In this document: piece after piece, positions 8,716-16,768 of the stretch
How positions within the stretch are numbered: the first letter of the stretch is position 1
Layout: each line of letters starts with the position of its first letter
Source of the DNA: an uncultured Clostridium sp.
GTDB taxonomy: Bacteria > Bacillota > Clostridia > Peptostreptococcales > Peptostreptococcaceae
Length of the DNA stretch: 50,713 nt
Direction of reading: 5' to 3'
Assembly: GCA_945871955.1 (NCBI GenBank)
Contig: CAMBXR010000013.1
Span: 1 to 50,713, forward strand
Made by a program: the position numbers and the translations under genes
The notes under the pieces: model-generated
Database searches by the model: none
What the model was told of the DNA's origin: nothing
Seen by the model: the letters and a program-made list of their open reading frames with translations, nothing else

Positions 8716-10917
8716 CTATTGATCTTTTTTAATTAACCAAGAGTAGTATCCTTTATCATTTTTTTCATACTTAAGTATAGCATCAAATTTATTACCATCC
8801 TTGCCAGTCAAGGACTTAACCTTAGCCTCACCCTTTTTAAGTAAGCTTTTTACCATAGTTTTATTAGGTTTCTTTTTGAATAATTGCAAGTACTTATCAT
8901 CTTTAAAAATTCCATATTTACAACTGCTATAATTTGTACAGAAGAACCCCTTCTCAGCTTCCATCACATCACCACCACATACAGGACATTTTCCTAAAGA
9001 AGTATTAGTATTTGATTTAGTACTTTTACTTGTGGTAGAACTCTTAGTTGAAGTTGATTTTTTATTTGATGCAGTAGCTCTATCGCTGACAAATTTTTTA
9101 GTTTTTGCATTATAAGTAAAGTTTTCTGTACTTATTTTTTTAGGGCTATCACATTTAATTAGATTTACACTATTCCAAATAAAATTCATAATATTATTCA
9201 AATATTCTTTTCTAGTAAATTTACCTTTTTGAATATCACTTAAACTTTTCTCCAGTTTACCAGTGTAATCAACGTCAAATAATTCTTTAACAGGGAAAAT
9301 TTCCACTAGATTTTGACCTAAATCCGTTACATAATAAGATTTACCTTTTTTAGCAACATATCCAACTTGGTTGATTTTTTTTAGTACATCTGCACGAGTA
9401 GCAGAAGTACCAATGGAATAACCAGATAACACTGTTGTATCATCCTCAGATACATTTTTACCACAGTTTTTCATGGCTTTAAGTAAAGTATCCTCTGTAT
9501 AAGGTTTAGGAGGAGTAGTTTGTTTACTTAAAGGTTTAATTTCTATAATATCCACCATTTCATTTTTATCTACTGAAGGAAGTAAATCGTCTTTTTCTTC
9601 TTTATTGTATACCTCAAGGAATCCTTTAACTTTAAGAACTTTTCCTTTTGTGACAAATATATTTTTATCTACATCAGTTTTTATTTCCGTATTTTCATAT
9701 TCTGCTGGTGGCATAAAATTAGCTATAAATCTATCTTTTATGGCGTTATAAACAATTGCCTCATCAGGAGTTAAATTAGTTGGTATTATATAAGTTGGTG
9801 TTATGGCGCTATGGCTATCAACCTTTGAAGAGTCAAAAACTCTTTTTGTTTTAGTAAATTTAATTTTATCTTCATAAGGTAGACCTTTTTTTAGTTTATT
9901 TAAAGTATCTGAAGTTTTAGAAACTAAACTTTCCTCTAAATAAACAGAGTCTGTTCTTGGATAAGTAATATATCCACCCTTACCTTTACCTTCATATAAA
10001 GACTGACAGACATTAAGAACTTTATCTGAAGTAAAGTGACTATATTTAGAGGTAATATATCCTTGTAGAGAAGTTAAAGAGAATAATTTAGGAGCATATT
10101 CTTTAGAAGTAGTAACTTTTTTATCAGTTATTTTTCCTTCTTTAGATACAATACTATCTATTATTGCTTTAGCTTCATCAGGAGTATCGAATTTACTATT
10201 TTTATTTTTAACTAACTTACCTTTATATTCACCATTCTCACATCTAAAACTTCCTTCTATTTCAAAATAAGTCTTTGGAACAAAGTTTCTAATTTCCATA
10301 TCTCTGTCATAAACTAATTTTACTGTAGGAAGAATTACACGCCCTATATTTAATAATTTTCCGTTTCCATATTTAAGTGTGGCAATAGAAGTAAAGTTTA
10401 TACCTATCAGCCAATCAGTTATTAATCTGGTATAACCAGCTGCTTGTAAATTTCTCATTTCTTCTTCATCTTTAAGATTTTGAAGACCTTTAGTAATATC
10501 CTGTGGAGTCCATTCATTAACAAGAATTCTTTTTACAGGTTTTTTATTTTTTGCCATAAGAAAAATTAAAAATGCAATTAATTCACCTTCACGGTCATTA
10601 TCTGTTGCATTTATAATATATTCAATATCATCTCTATGAATTAAAGTTTTAACTATATTAAATTGATCCTTTTTAGAACTTTCAACTTTAAATTTAAATT
10701 TATCTTGAGGAATAAATGGAAAGTTATCCATTTTCCATGATCCAGAATATTTATCTTTATCATAGTCCTTCATATCATATAAAGAAACTAAATGTCCAAC
10801 TGCATAAGTGATAATATATCCATTTCCTTCAAAATATCCATTGTGCCTAGTTTTTGCACCTAAAAATGATGCAATAGTTTTAGCAACAGATGGTTTTTCC
10901 GCTAGAATAAGTTTCAT
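8716..10917 (-). CDS. topB: DNA topoisomerase III (type IA)
   Basis: Type IA topoisomerase that cuts and passes single strands, acting in decatenation and recombination intermediates. The 733-residue length fits Firmicute TopB. The TOPRIM domain starts at LILAEKPSVAKTIA and holds DNDREGE (Asp106, Asp108, Glu110). The catalytic Tyr is Tyr319 in GGYITYPRTDS. The C-terminus has a zinc-ribbon-like segment, CPVCGGDV followed by FFCTNYSSCKYGIF, with a Ser/Thr/Lys-rich linker before it. AAGGAGGTAG lies 6 nt before the ATG. Divergent from dut, with 146 bp between them. Firmicutes often carry such TopB enzymes on chromosomes and on integrative elements; no element genes are seen here. Confidence 0.95.
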   Translation of the reverse strand: MKLILAEKPSVAKTIASFLGAKTRHNGYFEGNGYIITYAVGHLVSLYDMKDYDKDKYSGSWKMDNFPFIPQDKFKFKVESSKKDQFNIVKTLIHRDDIEYIINATDNDREGELIAFLIFLMAKNKKPVKRILVNEWTPQDITKGLQNLKDEEEMRNLQAAGYTRLITDWLIGINFTSIATLKYGNGKLLNIGRVILPTVKLVYDRDMEIRNFVPKTYFEIEGSFRCENGEYKGKLVKNKNSKFDTPDEAKAIIDSIVSKEGKITDKKVTTSKEYAPKLFSLTSLQGYITSKYSHFTSDKVLNVCQSLYEGKGKGGYITYPRTDSVYLEESLVSKTSDTLNKLKKGLPYEDKIKFTKTKRVFDSSKVDSHSAITPTYIIPTNLTPDEAIVYNAIKDRFIANFMPPAEYENTEIKTDVDKNIFVTKGKVLKVKGFLEVYNKEEKDDLLPSVDKNEMVDIIEIKPLSKQTTPPKPYTEDTLLKAMKNCGKNVSEDDTTVLSGYSIGTSATRADVLKKINQVGYVAKKGKSYYVTDLGQNLVEIFPVKELFDVDYTGKLEKSLSDIQKGKFTRKEYLNNIMNFIWNSVNLIKCDSPKKISTENFTYNAKTKKFVSDRATASNKKSTSTKSSTTSKSTKSNTNTSLGKCPVCGGDVMEAEKGFFCTNYSSCKYGIFKDDKYLQLFKKKPNKTMVKSLLKKGEAKVKSLTGKDGNKFDAILKYEKNDKGYYSWLIKKDQ

Positions 10918-11063
10918 TTTCTACCTCCTTGTGAACATTTACAATATTATCATAGAATAGATGTTCCCTCAAGTATTTGGAAATTAAATTCTTATACTCT
11001 TACATAATATTATATATTGTAGTAAAATATAAAAGTATTTAAAATTTAAAAGGAGATTAAGAC

Positions 11064-11498
11064 ATGAAAAATATTAAAATTCAATATCTTAATGATGAAA
11101 TAAAAAGATTAGAATACATAGATGGAAAATCTGATTGGATAGATTTAAGAGCTGCTGAAAGAGTTGAATTAAAAGCAGGAGAATTTAAATTAATACACTT
11201 AGGTGTAGCAATGCAGTTACCAGAAGGTTATGAAGCACATATAGTTCCAAGAAGTTCTACTTTTAAAAACTTTGGAATAATACAAACAAATCACTGTGGA
11301 ATAGTAGATAATACATATTGTGGATCAAATGACTGGTGGTTTATGCCAGCATTTGCTTTAAGAGATACAGTTATAGAAGTAAATGATAGAATATGTCAGT
11401 TTAGAATACAAGAAAACCAACCAAAGATAGTTTTTGATGAAGTAAAAAAACTTCAAGGAGAAGACAGAGGTGGTATAGGAAGCACAGGTAAAAAATAA
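11064..11498 (+). CDS. dut: dUTP diphosphatase (trimeric dUTPase)
   Basis: Hydrolyses dUTP to dUMP and PPi, preventing uracil incorporation in DNA and feeding dTMP synthesis. All five trimeric dUTPase motifs can be followed in the 144 residues: DWIDLRA (1), [11 protein letters not shown] (2), [15 protein letters not shown] (3, with the catalytic Asp), DRICQFRI (4) and the glycine-rich C-terminal arm DRGGIGSTG (5). Motif 3 departs from the common GVIDSDYRG form, as often in clostridial proteins. AAAGGAGA (11049-11056) precedes the ATG. A clear terminator follows, so it is likely monocistronic. Confidence 0.95.
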   Translation: MKNIKIQYLNDEIKRLEYIDGKSDWIDLRAAERVELKAGEFKLIHLGVAMQLPEGYEAHIVPRSSTFKNFGIIQTNHCGIVDNTYCGSNDWWFMPAFALRDTVIEVNDRICQFRIQENQPKIVFDEVKKLQGEDRGGIGSTGKK

Positions 11499-11518
11499 TA
11501 AAAGAATTGAAATTACAA

Positions 11519-11550
11519 AGGTCAGCTTATATTTAGCTGACCTATTATTA
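11519..11550 (+). terminator. Terminator of dut
   Basis: AGGTCAGCT (11519-11527) pairs with AGCTGACCT (11535-11543), followed by ATTATTA; the T-tract is weak. Confidence 0.7.
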
Positions 11551-11592
11551 TATCCTAAAAATAGGAAATTAATCATGTAAATAATGTAAAAG

Positions 11593-11742
11593 CCTTCAAA
11601 CTTATAGACAAATAGTTACAATTTTGTAATAATACTAATAGTAATATTAAAGACTATTATAAAAATTATTACTTACTAATAACAGTCTAAATATTATAGT
11701 TTGGAAGGAGTTGAGTAAATTATAACTTAAATTAAGTTATAA
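11593..11742 (+). promoter_or_regulatory. Structured leader of the NlpC/P60 gene, with occluded Shine-Dalgarno and hairpin before the start codon
   Basis: The only good Shine-Dalgarno sequence, GGAAGGAG, is at 11703-11710, 41 nt before the ATG at 11752. CCTTCAAACT (11593-11602) can pair with 11698-11708, leaving one bulged G and covering the Shine-Dalgarno. Inside, AGACTATTA (about 11651-11659) can pair with TAACAGTCT. Between the Shine-Dalgarno and the ATG is a perfect 10-bp hairpin, TTATAACTTA (11720-11729) with TAAGTTATAA (11733-11742) and loop AAT. It matches no riboswitch class I know; no ydaO or c-di-GMP consensus was seen. Confidence 0.5.
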
Positions 11743-11751
11743 GATATATAT

Positions 11752-12825
11752 ATGAGTATAAGTAAAAAATATGTTTTAGCAGGAGTAGTTGCATCATCAA
11801 TAATGTTACATACAGGTGTAAATACAGTTTTTGCAGCCACAGAATATAAAGTAATAACAGGAAATTCAGTAAATGTAAGAAGTGGTCCATCAACAAGTTA
11901 TTCATCAATTGGAAAACTTAATAAAGGTGATAAAGTTGAATACTTAGGTGACAGTGGATCATGGGTAAAAGTAAAATATAATAGTAAAACAGGTTATGTA
12001 TATGGATCTTATGTTGGAGAAGATACATCATCAATAACAACTAAATATGTAACTGCAACAACGCTAAATGTAAGAAGTGGAGCAGGGACAAATTATCAAG
12101 TAATTGGATCACTAAGTAAAGGAACAAAAGTAGAAGTAATATCTGAGTCAAATGGATGGTCAAAGATAAATTACAATGGAAAGACTGGATATGTATCAAG
12201 TCAATATTTAAGTAATTCTGCTTCAACAAGTAGTACGACAACTAAATATGTAACTGCAACAACGCTAAATGTAAGAAGTGGGGCAGGAACAAGTTATCAA
12301 GTAATTGGATCACTAAGCAAAGGAACAAAAGTAGAAGTAATATCTGAGTCAAATGGATGGTCAAAGATAAACTATAATGGAAAGACTGGATATGTATCAA
12401 GTCAATATTTAAGTAGCACTGCTACAAATAATTCTCAATCAACATCATCTTCAGTTGATAAGGTAATATCAATGGCAAAATCTCTACTTGGTAAGCCGTA
12501 TGTATGGGGCGCAGAAGGTCCAAGTAGTTTTGACTGCTCAGGATTTACTTATTATGTATTTAAAAATGCAGCAAATATAAGTCTACCAAGAGTTTCAAAA
12601 GATCAAAGTACTTATGGAACATATGTAAGTAAAAGTAATTTAAGAGTTGGTGATTTAATATTCTTTGATACTGATGGTTCAAATGATGGTAATGTAAGCC
12701 ATGTTGGTATATATTTAGGAAATAATGAATTTATACATGCTTCATCAGCTAAGGGAAAAGTTGTAATATCACAAATGACTTCTTACTACACTGGAGCTTA
12801 TGTAAATGCTAGAAGAGTTTTATAA
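11752..12825 (+). CDS. Secreted cell-wall hydrolase: three SH3b domains plus NlpC/P60 endopeptidase
   Basis: Peptidoglycan endopeptidase cleaving stem peptides, exported by a signal peptide (KKYVLAGVVASSIMLHTGV, cleavage near VFAA). Three bacterial SH3 domains follow, each with the LNVRSG/VNVRSG pattern and GWSKINYNGKTGYV-like ends; they bind wall peptides. The C-terminal ~120 residues are NlpC/P60 with Cys in FDCSGFTYYVF, His in VSHVGIYLGNN and a polar third residue in EFIHASS. SH3b domains 2 and 3 are nearly identical at DNA level. The length is 357 aa. The start is the only candidate in frame, although no ribosome binding site is directly in front of it (see the leader). A terminator follows. 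Confidence 0.95.
   Translation: MSISKKYVLAGVVASSIMLHTGVNTVFAATEYKVITGNSVNVRSGPSTSYSSIGKLNKGDKVEYLGDSGSWVKVKYNSKTGYVYGSYVGEDTSSITTKYVTATTLNVRSGAGTNYQVIGSLSKGTKVEVISESNGWSKINYNGKTGYVSSQYLSNSASTSSTTTKYVTATTLNVRSGAGTSYQVIGSLSKGTKVEVISESNGWSKINYNGKTGYVSSQYLSSTATNNSQSTSSSVDKVISMAKSLLGKPYVWGAEGPSSFDCSGFTYYVFKNAANISLPRVSKDQSTYGTYVSKSNLRVGDLIFFDTDGSNDGNVSHVGIYLGNNEFIHASSAKGKVVISQMTSYYTGAYVNARRVL
12038..12415 (+). repeat. Near-identical tandem DNA repeat encoding SH3b domains 2 and 3
   Basis: A ~177-bp unit at 12038-12214 recurs at 12239-12415, offset 201 bp (67 codons), with only a few mostly synonymous differences. It is a recent in-frame domain duplication and a site where copy number can change by recombination. 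Confidence 0.9.
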
Positions 12826-12830
12826 TTTAT

Positions 12831-12862
12831 AAACTGTCTCTATTTTAGAGGCAGTTTTTTAT
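12831..12862 (+). terminator. Terminator of the NlpC/P60 gene
   Basis: AAACTGTCTC (12831-12840) pairs with GAGGCAGTTT (12849-12858), one G-T pair, followed by TTTTATTT. Confidence 0.85.
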
Positions 12863-12897
12863 TTAAAAATATAATATAATAAAAACTTTTTATATTT

Positions 12898-12925
12898 TTG
12901 TTAATAAAACTAATTGTGTTATAAT
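12898..12925 (+). promoter_or_regulatory. Predicted promoter of camA
   Basis: TTGTTA (12898-12903) and TATAAT (12920-12925) with a 16-bp spacer. Transcription would start near 12932, a leader of about 34 nt before the predicted ATA start. Confidence 0.6.
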
Positions 12926-12965
12926 TTCAACATAAGGGGAGCAAGTTTGCAAGGGGGAAGGAAAA

Positions 12966-14741
12966 ATAGATAATTATGAAATTTCAAAATTATATGAAGA
13001 AAGTTTATCTTCATATGATAAAAAAATAAAGGGGATTTATTATACACCAAAAATAATTATAAAATATATCTTAGAAGATATATTTGCCGATCATGATATA
13101 ATCGAAAATCCTGAGCCAAAGATTTTAGATTTATCCTGTGGTTGTGGCAATTTCTTAGTAGAGGCTTTTGATCTTTTATATAAATTAATAGAATATAACT
13201 TGGAAAAAATAAAAGATAAATATGGTGAAAGCTATATTAATAATATAAGTACACATATTATAATGAAATGTATTTATGGAACAGATATTGATAATAATGC
13301 CATAAATATTTTGAAAAAAACTCTTATTAATAAAAAATTACACTATGACAATAAAGAAAAAGACATTTCTATAAGTTTTAATAACATTAGTTGTGAAGAT
13401 GGTCTAAAGAAAAACTATCCCATTAAATTTGACTACATAATAGGAAATCCTCCATATATAGGACATAAAATATTAGATAAGGATTATAAGAAATTTTTAT
13501 TAAGTGAATATAAGGATGTATATAGAGATAAAGCAGATTTATATTTTTGTTTTTATAAAAAATCCATAGAACTATTAAAGAAAGATGGCAAGATAGGTCT
13601 GATTACACCAAGGTATTTTTTAGAGAGTCCATCAGGTAAACTTCTAAGAGATTACTTATTAAATAATTGTAATATAAATAAACTTATAGATTTAAATGGT
13701 GTGAATGTATTTAAAAATATAGGTATTTCATCACTTATTGCTATTTTAGAGAGAAAAACAGAGTATAATATGATTTGTGTATATAAGATAACTGATTTTA
13801 TAAATATAAATAAAACAATAGATTTAAAAGACTTATTAAAAGATAAAAATTGTGAAAAAATAAGTATAAATCAAAAAGATTTAGAACATAATTGGATAAT
13901 TCTAAATAATAAAGATAAAACTCTTTATGAAAGAATAGAAAATAAAAGTAAATATACATTAGAAGACATAGCTATTAGCTTTCAAGGAATTATAACTGGT
14001 TGTGATAAAGCATTTATATTAAATATGAATGATGAGAGAATAAATCATATTGATAAAAAGCTTTTAAAGTCTTGGGTAAAAAATAAGAATATAAATCAAT
14101 ATATAATAGAAGAAAGTAGTCAAAGATTAATTTATTCAAATGATATAAATAATATAAGAAAATATCCATATATAGAAGAAAAGTGCTTTATACCTTATAA
14201 AGAAAAATTAGAAAATAGAAGAGAATGCATAAAAAATATAAGAAAATGGTATGAGCTTCAATGGGGAAGAGAAAAATCTATGTTTGAAAGAAAAAAAATA
14301 ATGTATCCTTACAAAAGCTCTTGTAATAAGTTTGCTATAGATGAAAATAATAGTTTTTGTAGTGCAGATGTTTATTCTTTTTATATTAAAGAAAAATATA
14401 AAGAGATATTTTCTTATGAATATATAGTAGGAATTTTAAATAGTGATATATATGACAGATATTTTAAGATGATAGGAAAATATATGGGAAATAAAATATA
14501 TGATTATTATCCAAACAAAGTGATGAAACTTAAAATATTTAAAGACGACAACTATAACGAAATTGAAAATCTTAGTAAAAAAATAATTTCTGTTAAAAAA
14601 CAAATTGTTATGTATGAAAAAAAGATAAAGCTACACGGCAAAAAAGATATGAATAATAGGGAGATTTATAATCTTGAAAATAAAACTTATTTACTTCAAA
14701 ATAAAATTAATGAATTAATTAATGAATCACTTAATTTATAA
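12966..14741 (+). CDS. camA: Orphan N6-adenine DNA methyltransferase, CamA-like
   Basis: SAM-dependent DNA adenine methyltransferase. From residue 20 to the C-terminus it reads like the C. difficile CamA protein, which methylates CAAAAA and affects sporulation: KGIYYTPKIII, motif I ILDLSCGCGNFLVEAF (residues 53-68), motif IV GNPPYIGHK (NPPY 161-164), KADLYFCFYKK, LEDIAISFQGIITGCDKAF, RKWYELQWGREK, FERKKIMYPYKS and YDYYPNKVMK. The first conventional in-frame start, TTG 13200, would remove motif I, so the gene must begin earlier. The frame is open from 12936 without ATG, GTG or TTG; ATA at 12966 lies 8 nt after AAGGGGG (12951-12957) and gives MDNYEISKLYEES, the right length for CamA (591 aa). 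No restriction enzyme is adjacent. Confidence 0.9.
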   Translation: MDNYEISKLYEESLSSYDKKIKGIYYTPKIIIKYILEDIFADHDIIENPEPKILDLSCGCGNFLVEAFDLLYKLIEYNLEKIKDKYGESYINNISTHIIMKCIYGTDIDNNAINILKKTLINKKLHYDNKEKDISISFNNISCEDGLKKNYPIKFDYIIGNPPYIGHKILDKDYKKFLLSEYKDVYRDKADLYFCFYKKSIELLKKDGKIGLITPRYFLESPSGKLLRDYLLNNCNINKLIDLNGVNVFKNIGISSLIAILERKTEYNMICVYKITDFININKTIDLKDLLKDKNCEKISINQKDLEHNWIILNNKDKTLYERIENKSKYTLEDIAISFQGIITGCDKAFILNMNDERINHIDKKLLKSWVKNKNINQYIIEESSQRLIYSNDINNIRKYPYIEEKCFIPYKEKLENRRECIKNIRKWYELQWGREKSMFERKKIMYPYKSSCNKFAIDENNSFCSADVYSFYIKEKYKEIFSYEYIVGILNSDIYDRYFKMIGKYMGNKIYDYYPNKVMKLKIFKDDNYNEIENLSKKIISVKKQIVMYEKKIKLHGKKDMNNREIYNLENKTYLLQNKINELINESLNL

Positions 14742-14799
14742 CACTTTTATTGCATATAATTCATAGAATAAAATAATGAATTATTTAGGGGTGAGATAA

Positions 14800-15144
14800 G
14801 TGATAAATATGAATATAAATGAAGAGGCAAAAAGAGTTTATATTGATGTTGATGGATTTATAAGTAAAAAAGAAGCAAGTGATTTTTTAAGAAATTATAA
14901 TCAGACTGTAAAAAACAAAAAGATGTCATCATATAAACTAATTGTATCTCCATCTTTTTTTGAATGTGAAGATGAAAATGATATAAGAACAGTATGTATG
15001 TCTTTATTAAAATCCGGATATAAAAAAATATATTTAGTAGATAAAGATAATTATATAATGAATAATTTATCGCTAAAACCAATTGAAAAGAAATTATTTT
15101 TAAAATCAGTTAAAATTGTAAATAGACAACAAGATATAAAATAG
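14800..15144 (+). CDS. Conserved protein of unknown function downstream of camA
   Basis: A 114-residue soluble protein that I cannot assign. It has alternating short strands and helices (RVYIDVDGFIS, YKLIVSPSFFE, YKKIYLVDKDN), which loosely suggests an alpha/beta fold such as a STAS-like domain, but there is no diagnostic motif. GTG at 14800 follows GGGGTGAG (14788-14795) by 4-5 nt; ATG at 14809 is also possible with spacing of about 13. It lies 58 bp after camA and 60 bp before the patatin gene on the same strand, so it may be co-transcribed with them. Confidence 0.75.
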   Translation: MINMNINEEAKRVYIDVDGFISKKEASDFLRNYNQTVKNKKMSSYKLIVSPSFFECEDENDIRTVCMSLLKSGYKKIYLVDKDNYIMNNLSLKPIEKKLFLKSVKIVNRQQDIK

Positions 15145-15204
15145 GATATAAAATATATGGGGAATATATTATAATATATTCTCCATAAGAAGTTAGGTGA
15201 TAAA

Positions 15205-16392
15205 ATGAAAAAAGGTCTTGTATTAGAAGGGGGAGGCACAAAAGGTGCTTATCAAATAGGTGCTTATAAAGCTTTAACAGATTTAGGGATGAAATTTACT
15301 GGAATAGCAGGAACTTCTATAGGAGCATTAAATGGAGCCTTTATTGTTCAGGAAGATGTAGATGTTATGGAGGATATTTGGATAAATTATGATTATAAAA
15401 GCTTTATGAATATAGATGAAGACACATATGAAAGATATAAAAATATAGAAATGAAGGCAAAGAATTTTCATGATGTTGTGGATCTAATGAATAAAGCAAG
15501 AAAAAATCAGGGGATTGATATAAGTCCACTTAGAAAATTACTACAAGAGAAAATTAATGAAGACAAAATAAGAAATTCTAATATAGATTTTGGTATAACA
15601 ACAGCATATTGGGATGGCAAAATTTTTCCAAAGTTACTTTATACAGAAGATATACCAAAAGGCAAGTTAGTTGATTATCTAATAGCCAGTGCATCACTAC
15701 CTATATTTCAGTTGGACAAGCTAGATGACAAATTATATTTAGATGGGATGTTTTCCGAGAATATTCCAATTAATATATTGGCACAAAGAGGATATGATGA
15801 TATAGTAGTAATTAGATTACTTGATGATTTTATTGGTAAAATGATGATAAATAAATATCAAGGATTAAACTTAAAAGTTATAGTTCCATCACAATCTCTA
15901 GGAGGTTCACTGAACAAAGATAAGGATCATGTACAAACTAATATTAAGCTTGGATATCTTGATACAATGAAAGCCTACAATAGATATGATGGTGTTAATT
16001 ATTTCTTTAATCTTGATTGTAAATATAGTGAAGATTATTGTTTTAATAAAATTAGTAATTTGAGTATGGATACAATAAATGATCTATGCTGTTTATTAAA
16101 TATTAATAAAAATATAAATCGTAGGACATTAATGGAGAATATAATACCTAAAATTATTGATATTTTAGGCATTGATAAAAATTCATCATATAAAGATATT
16201 TTTTTCAGCATATATGAAAGAAAACTTGAGGAAAATAATATAAATAGGATTGAACTTTATGATTTTGATAAAGTTATTCAAATCTGTAATAAACAAATGA
16301 CTGATGATAAGTTACAAGTTAGTCGTTCAAGTAATAAATTAGCAAAAATAATCACTAATTTGATTATTTATGATTTTAATAAACAAAAATAG
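15205..16392 (+). CDS. Patatin-like phospholipase
   Basis: Predicted cytosolic lipid acyl hydrolase with the Ser-Asp dyad of patatins. The oxyanion loop is EGGGTKGAYQIG (residues 8-19), the nucleophile Ser38 is in AGTSIGALNG and the Asp181 motif is LYLDGMF (DGM in place of the usual DGG or DGA). The 395-residue length includes a C-terminal extension of about 150 residues with no recognised domain. AGTTAGGTGATAAA precedes the ATG. It stands between the unknown gene after camA and ptsH, all on the same strand, with gaps of 60 and 45 bp. Substrate unknown. Confidence 0.9.
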   Translation: MKKGLVLEGGGTKGAYQIGAYKALTDLGMKFTGIAGTSIGALNGAFIVQEDVDVMEDIWINYDYKSFMNIDEDTYERYKNIEMKAKNFHDVVDLMNKARKNQGIDISPLRKLLQEKINEDKIRNSNIDFGITTAYWDGKIFPKLLYTEDIPKGKLVDYLIASASLPIFQLDKLDDKLYLDGMFSENIPINILAQRGYDDIVVIRLLDDFIGKMMINKYQGLNLKVIVPSQSLGGSLNKDKDHVQTNIKLGYLDTMKAYNRYDGVNYFFNLDCKYSEDYCFNKISNLSMDTINDLCCLLNINKNINRRTLMENIIPKIIDILGIDKNSSYKDIFFSIYERKLEENNINRIELYDFDKVIQICNKQMTDDKLQVSRSSNKLAKIITNLIIYDFNKQK

Positions 16393-16437
16393 GCTAATTA
16401 TTTAATCAAATATTAAAATTTATCTGGAGGTTAAGAA

Positions 16438-16698
16438 ATGGAAAAGGTAGTAGTAATAAAAAATGAAACAGGTTTACATGCAAGACCAGCTGGTATGTTT
16501 GTAAAAAAAGCATCTGAATTCACTTCATCTGTTGAAGTAAAACATAAAGGTAAATCAGTAAACGCTAAATCAATAATGGGAATAATGAGTTTAGGTCTTG
16601 GAAAAGGTGAAGAAATTACTATATCTGCTAATGGTGATGATGAAGAAGCAGCAGTAAATGGTTTAGTTGAATTAGTAGAATCTGGATTTGGTGAATAA
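16438..16698 (+). CDS. ptsH: Phosphocarrier protein HPr
   Basis: General PTS phosphocarrier: accepts phosphate from enzyme I on His and passes it to sugar-specific EIIA domains; in Firmicutes it is also phosphorylated on Ser by HPr kinase to act with CcpA. The 86-residue protein has ETGLHARPAG (His14, equivalent to the usual His15) and NAKSIMGIMSLG (Ser45, the usual Ser46). TCTGGAGG lies 8 nt before the ATG. It sits 70 bp before ptsI with a small hairpin between them. Confidence 0.98.
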   Translation: MEKVVVIKNETGLHARPAGMFVKKASEFTSSVEVKHKGKSVNAKSIMGIMSLGLGKGEEITISANGDDEEAAVNGLVELVESGFGE

Positions 16699-16710
16699 TT
16701 ACATATAAAT

Positions 16711-16735
16711 CTGGGTACAAAATTACCCAGGTTTT
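16711..16735 (+). terminator. Intercistronic hairpin between ptsH and ptsI
   Basis: CTGGGTA (16711-16717) pairs with TACCCAG (16724-16730), followed by GTTTT. The short T-run suggests partial termination or an mRNA-processing end that keeps HPr more abundant than enzyme I. Confidence 0.6.
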
Positions 16736-16768
16736 AATTCAATAATATCTTCTTAGGAGGATGGCAAA

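Noticed and set aside
11543-11751. Wall-hydrolase leader considered as a ydaO (c-di-AMP) or c-di-GMP riboswitch
   Set aside because: None of the conserved core sequences of these classes could be found in the AT-rich leader.
12966-14741. Methyltransferase considered as part of a restriction-modification system
   Set aside because: No endonuclease or specificity gene nearby, and the sequence matches the orphan CamA type.
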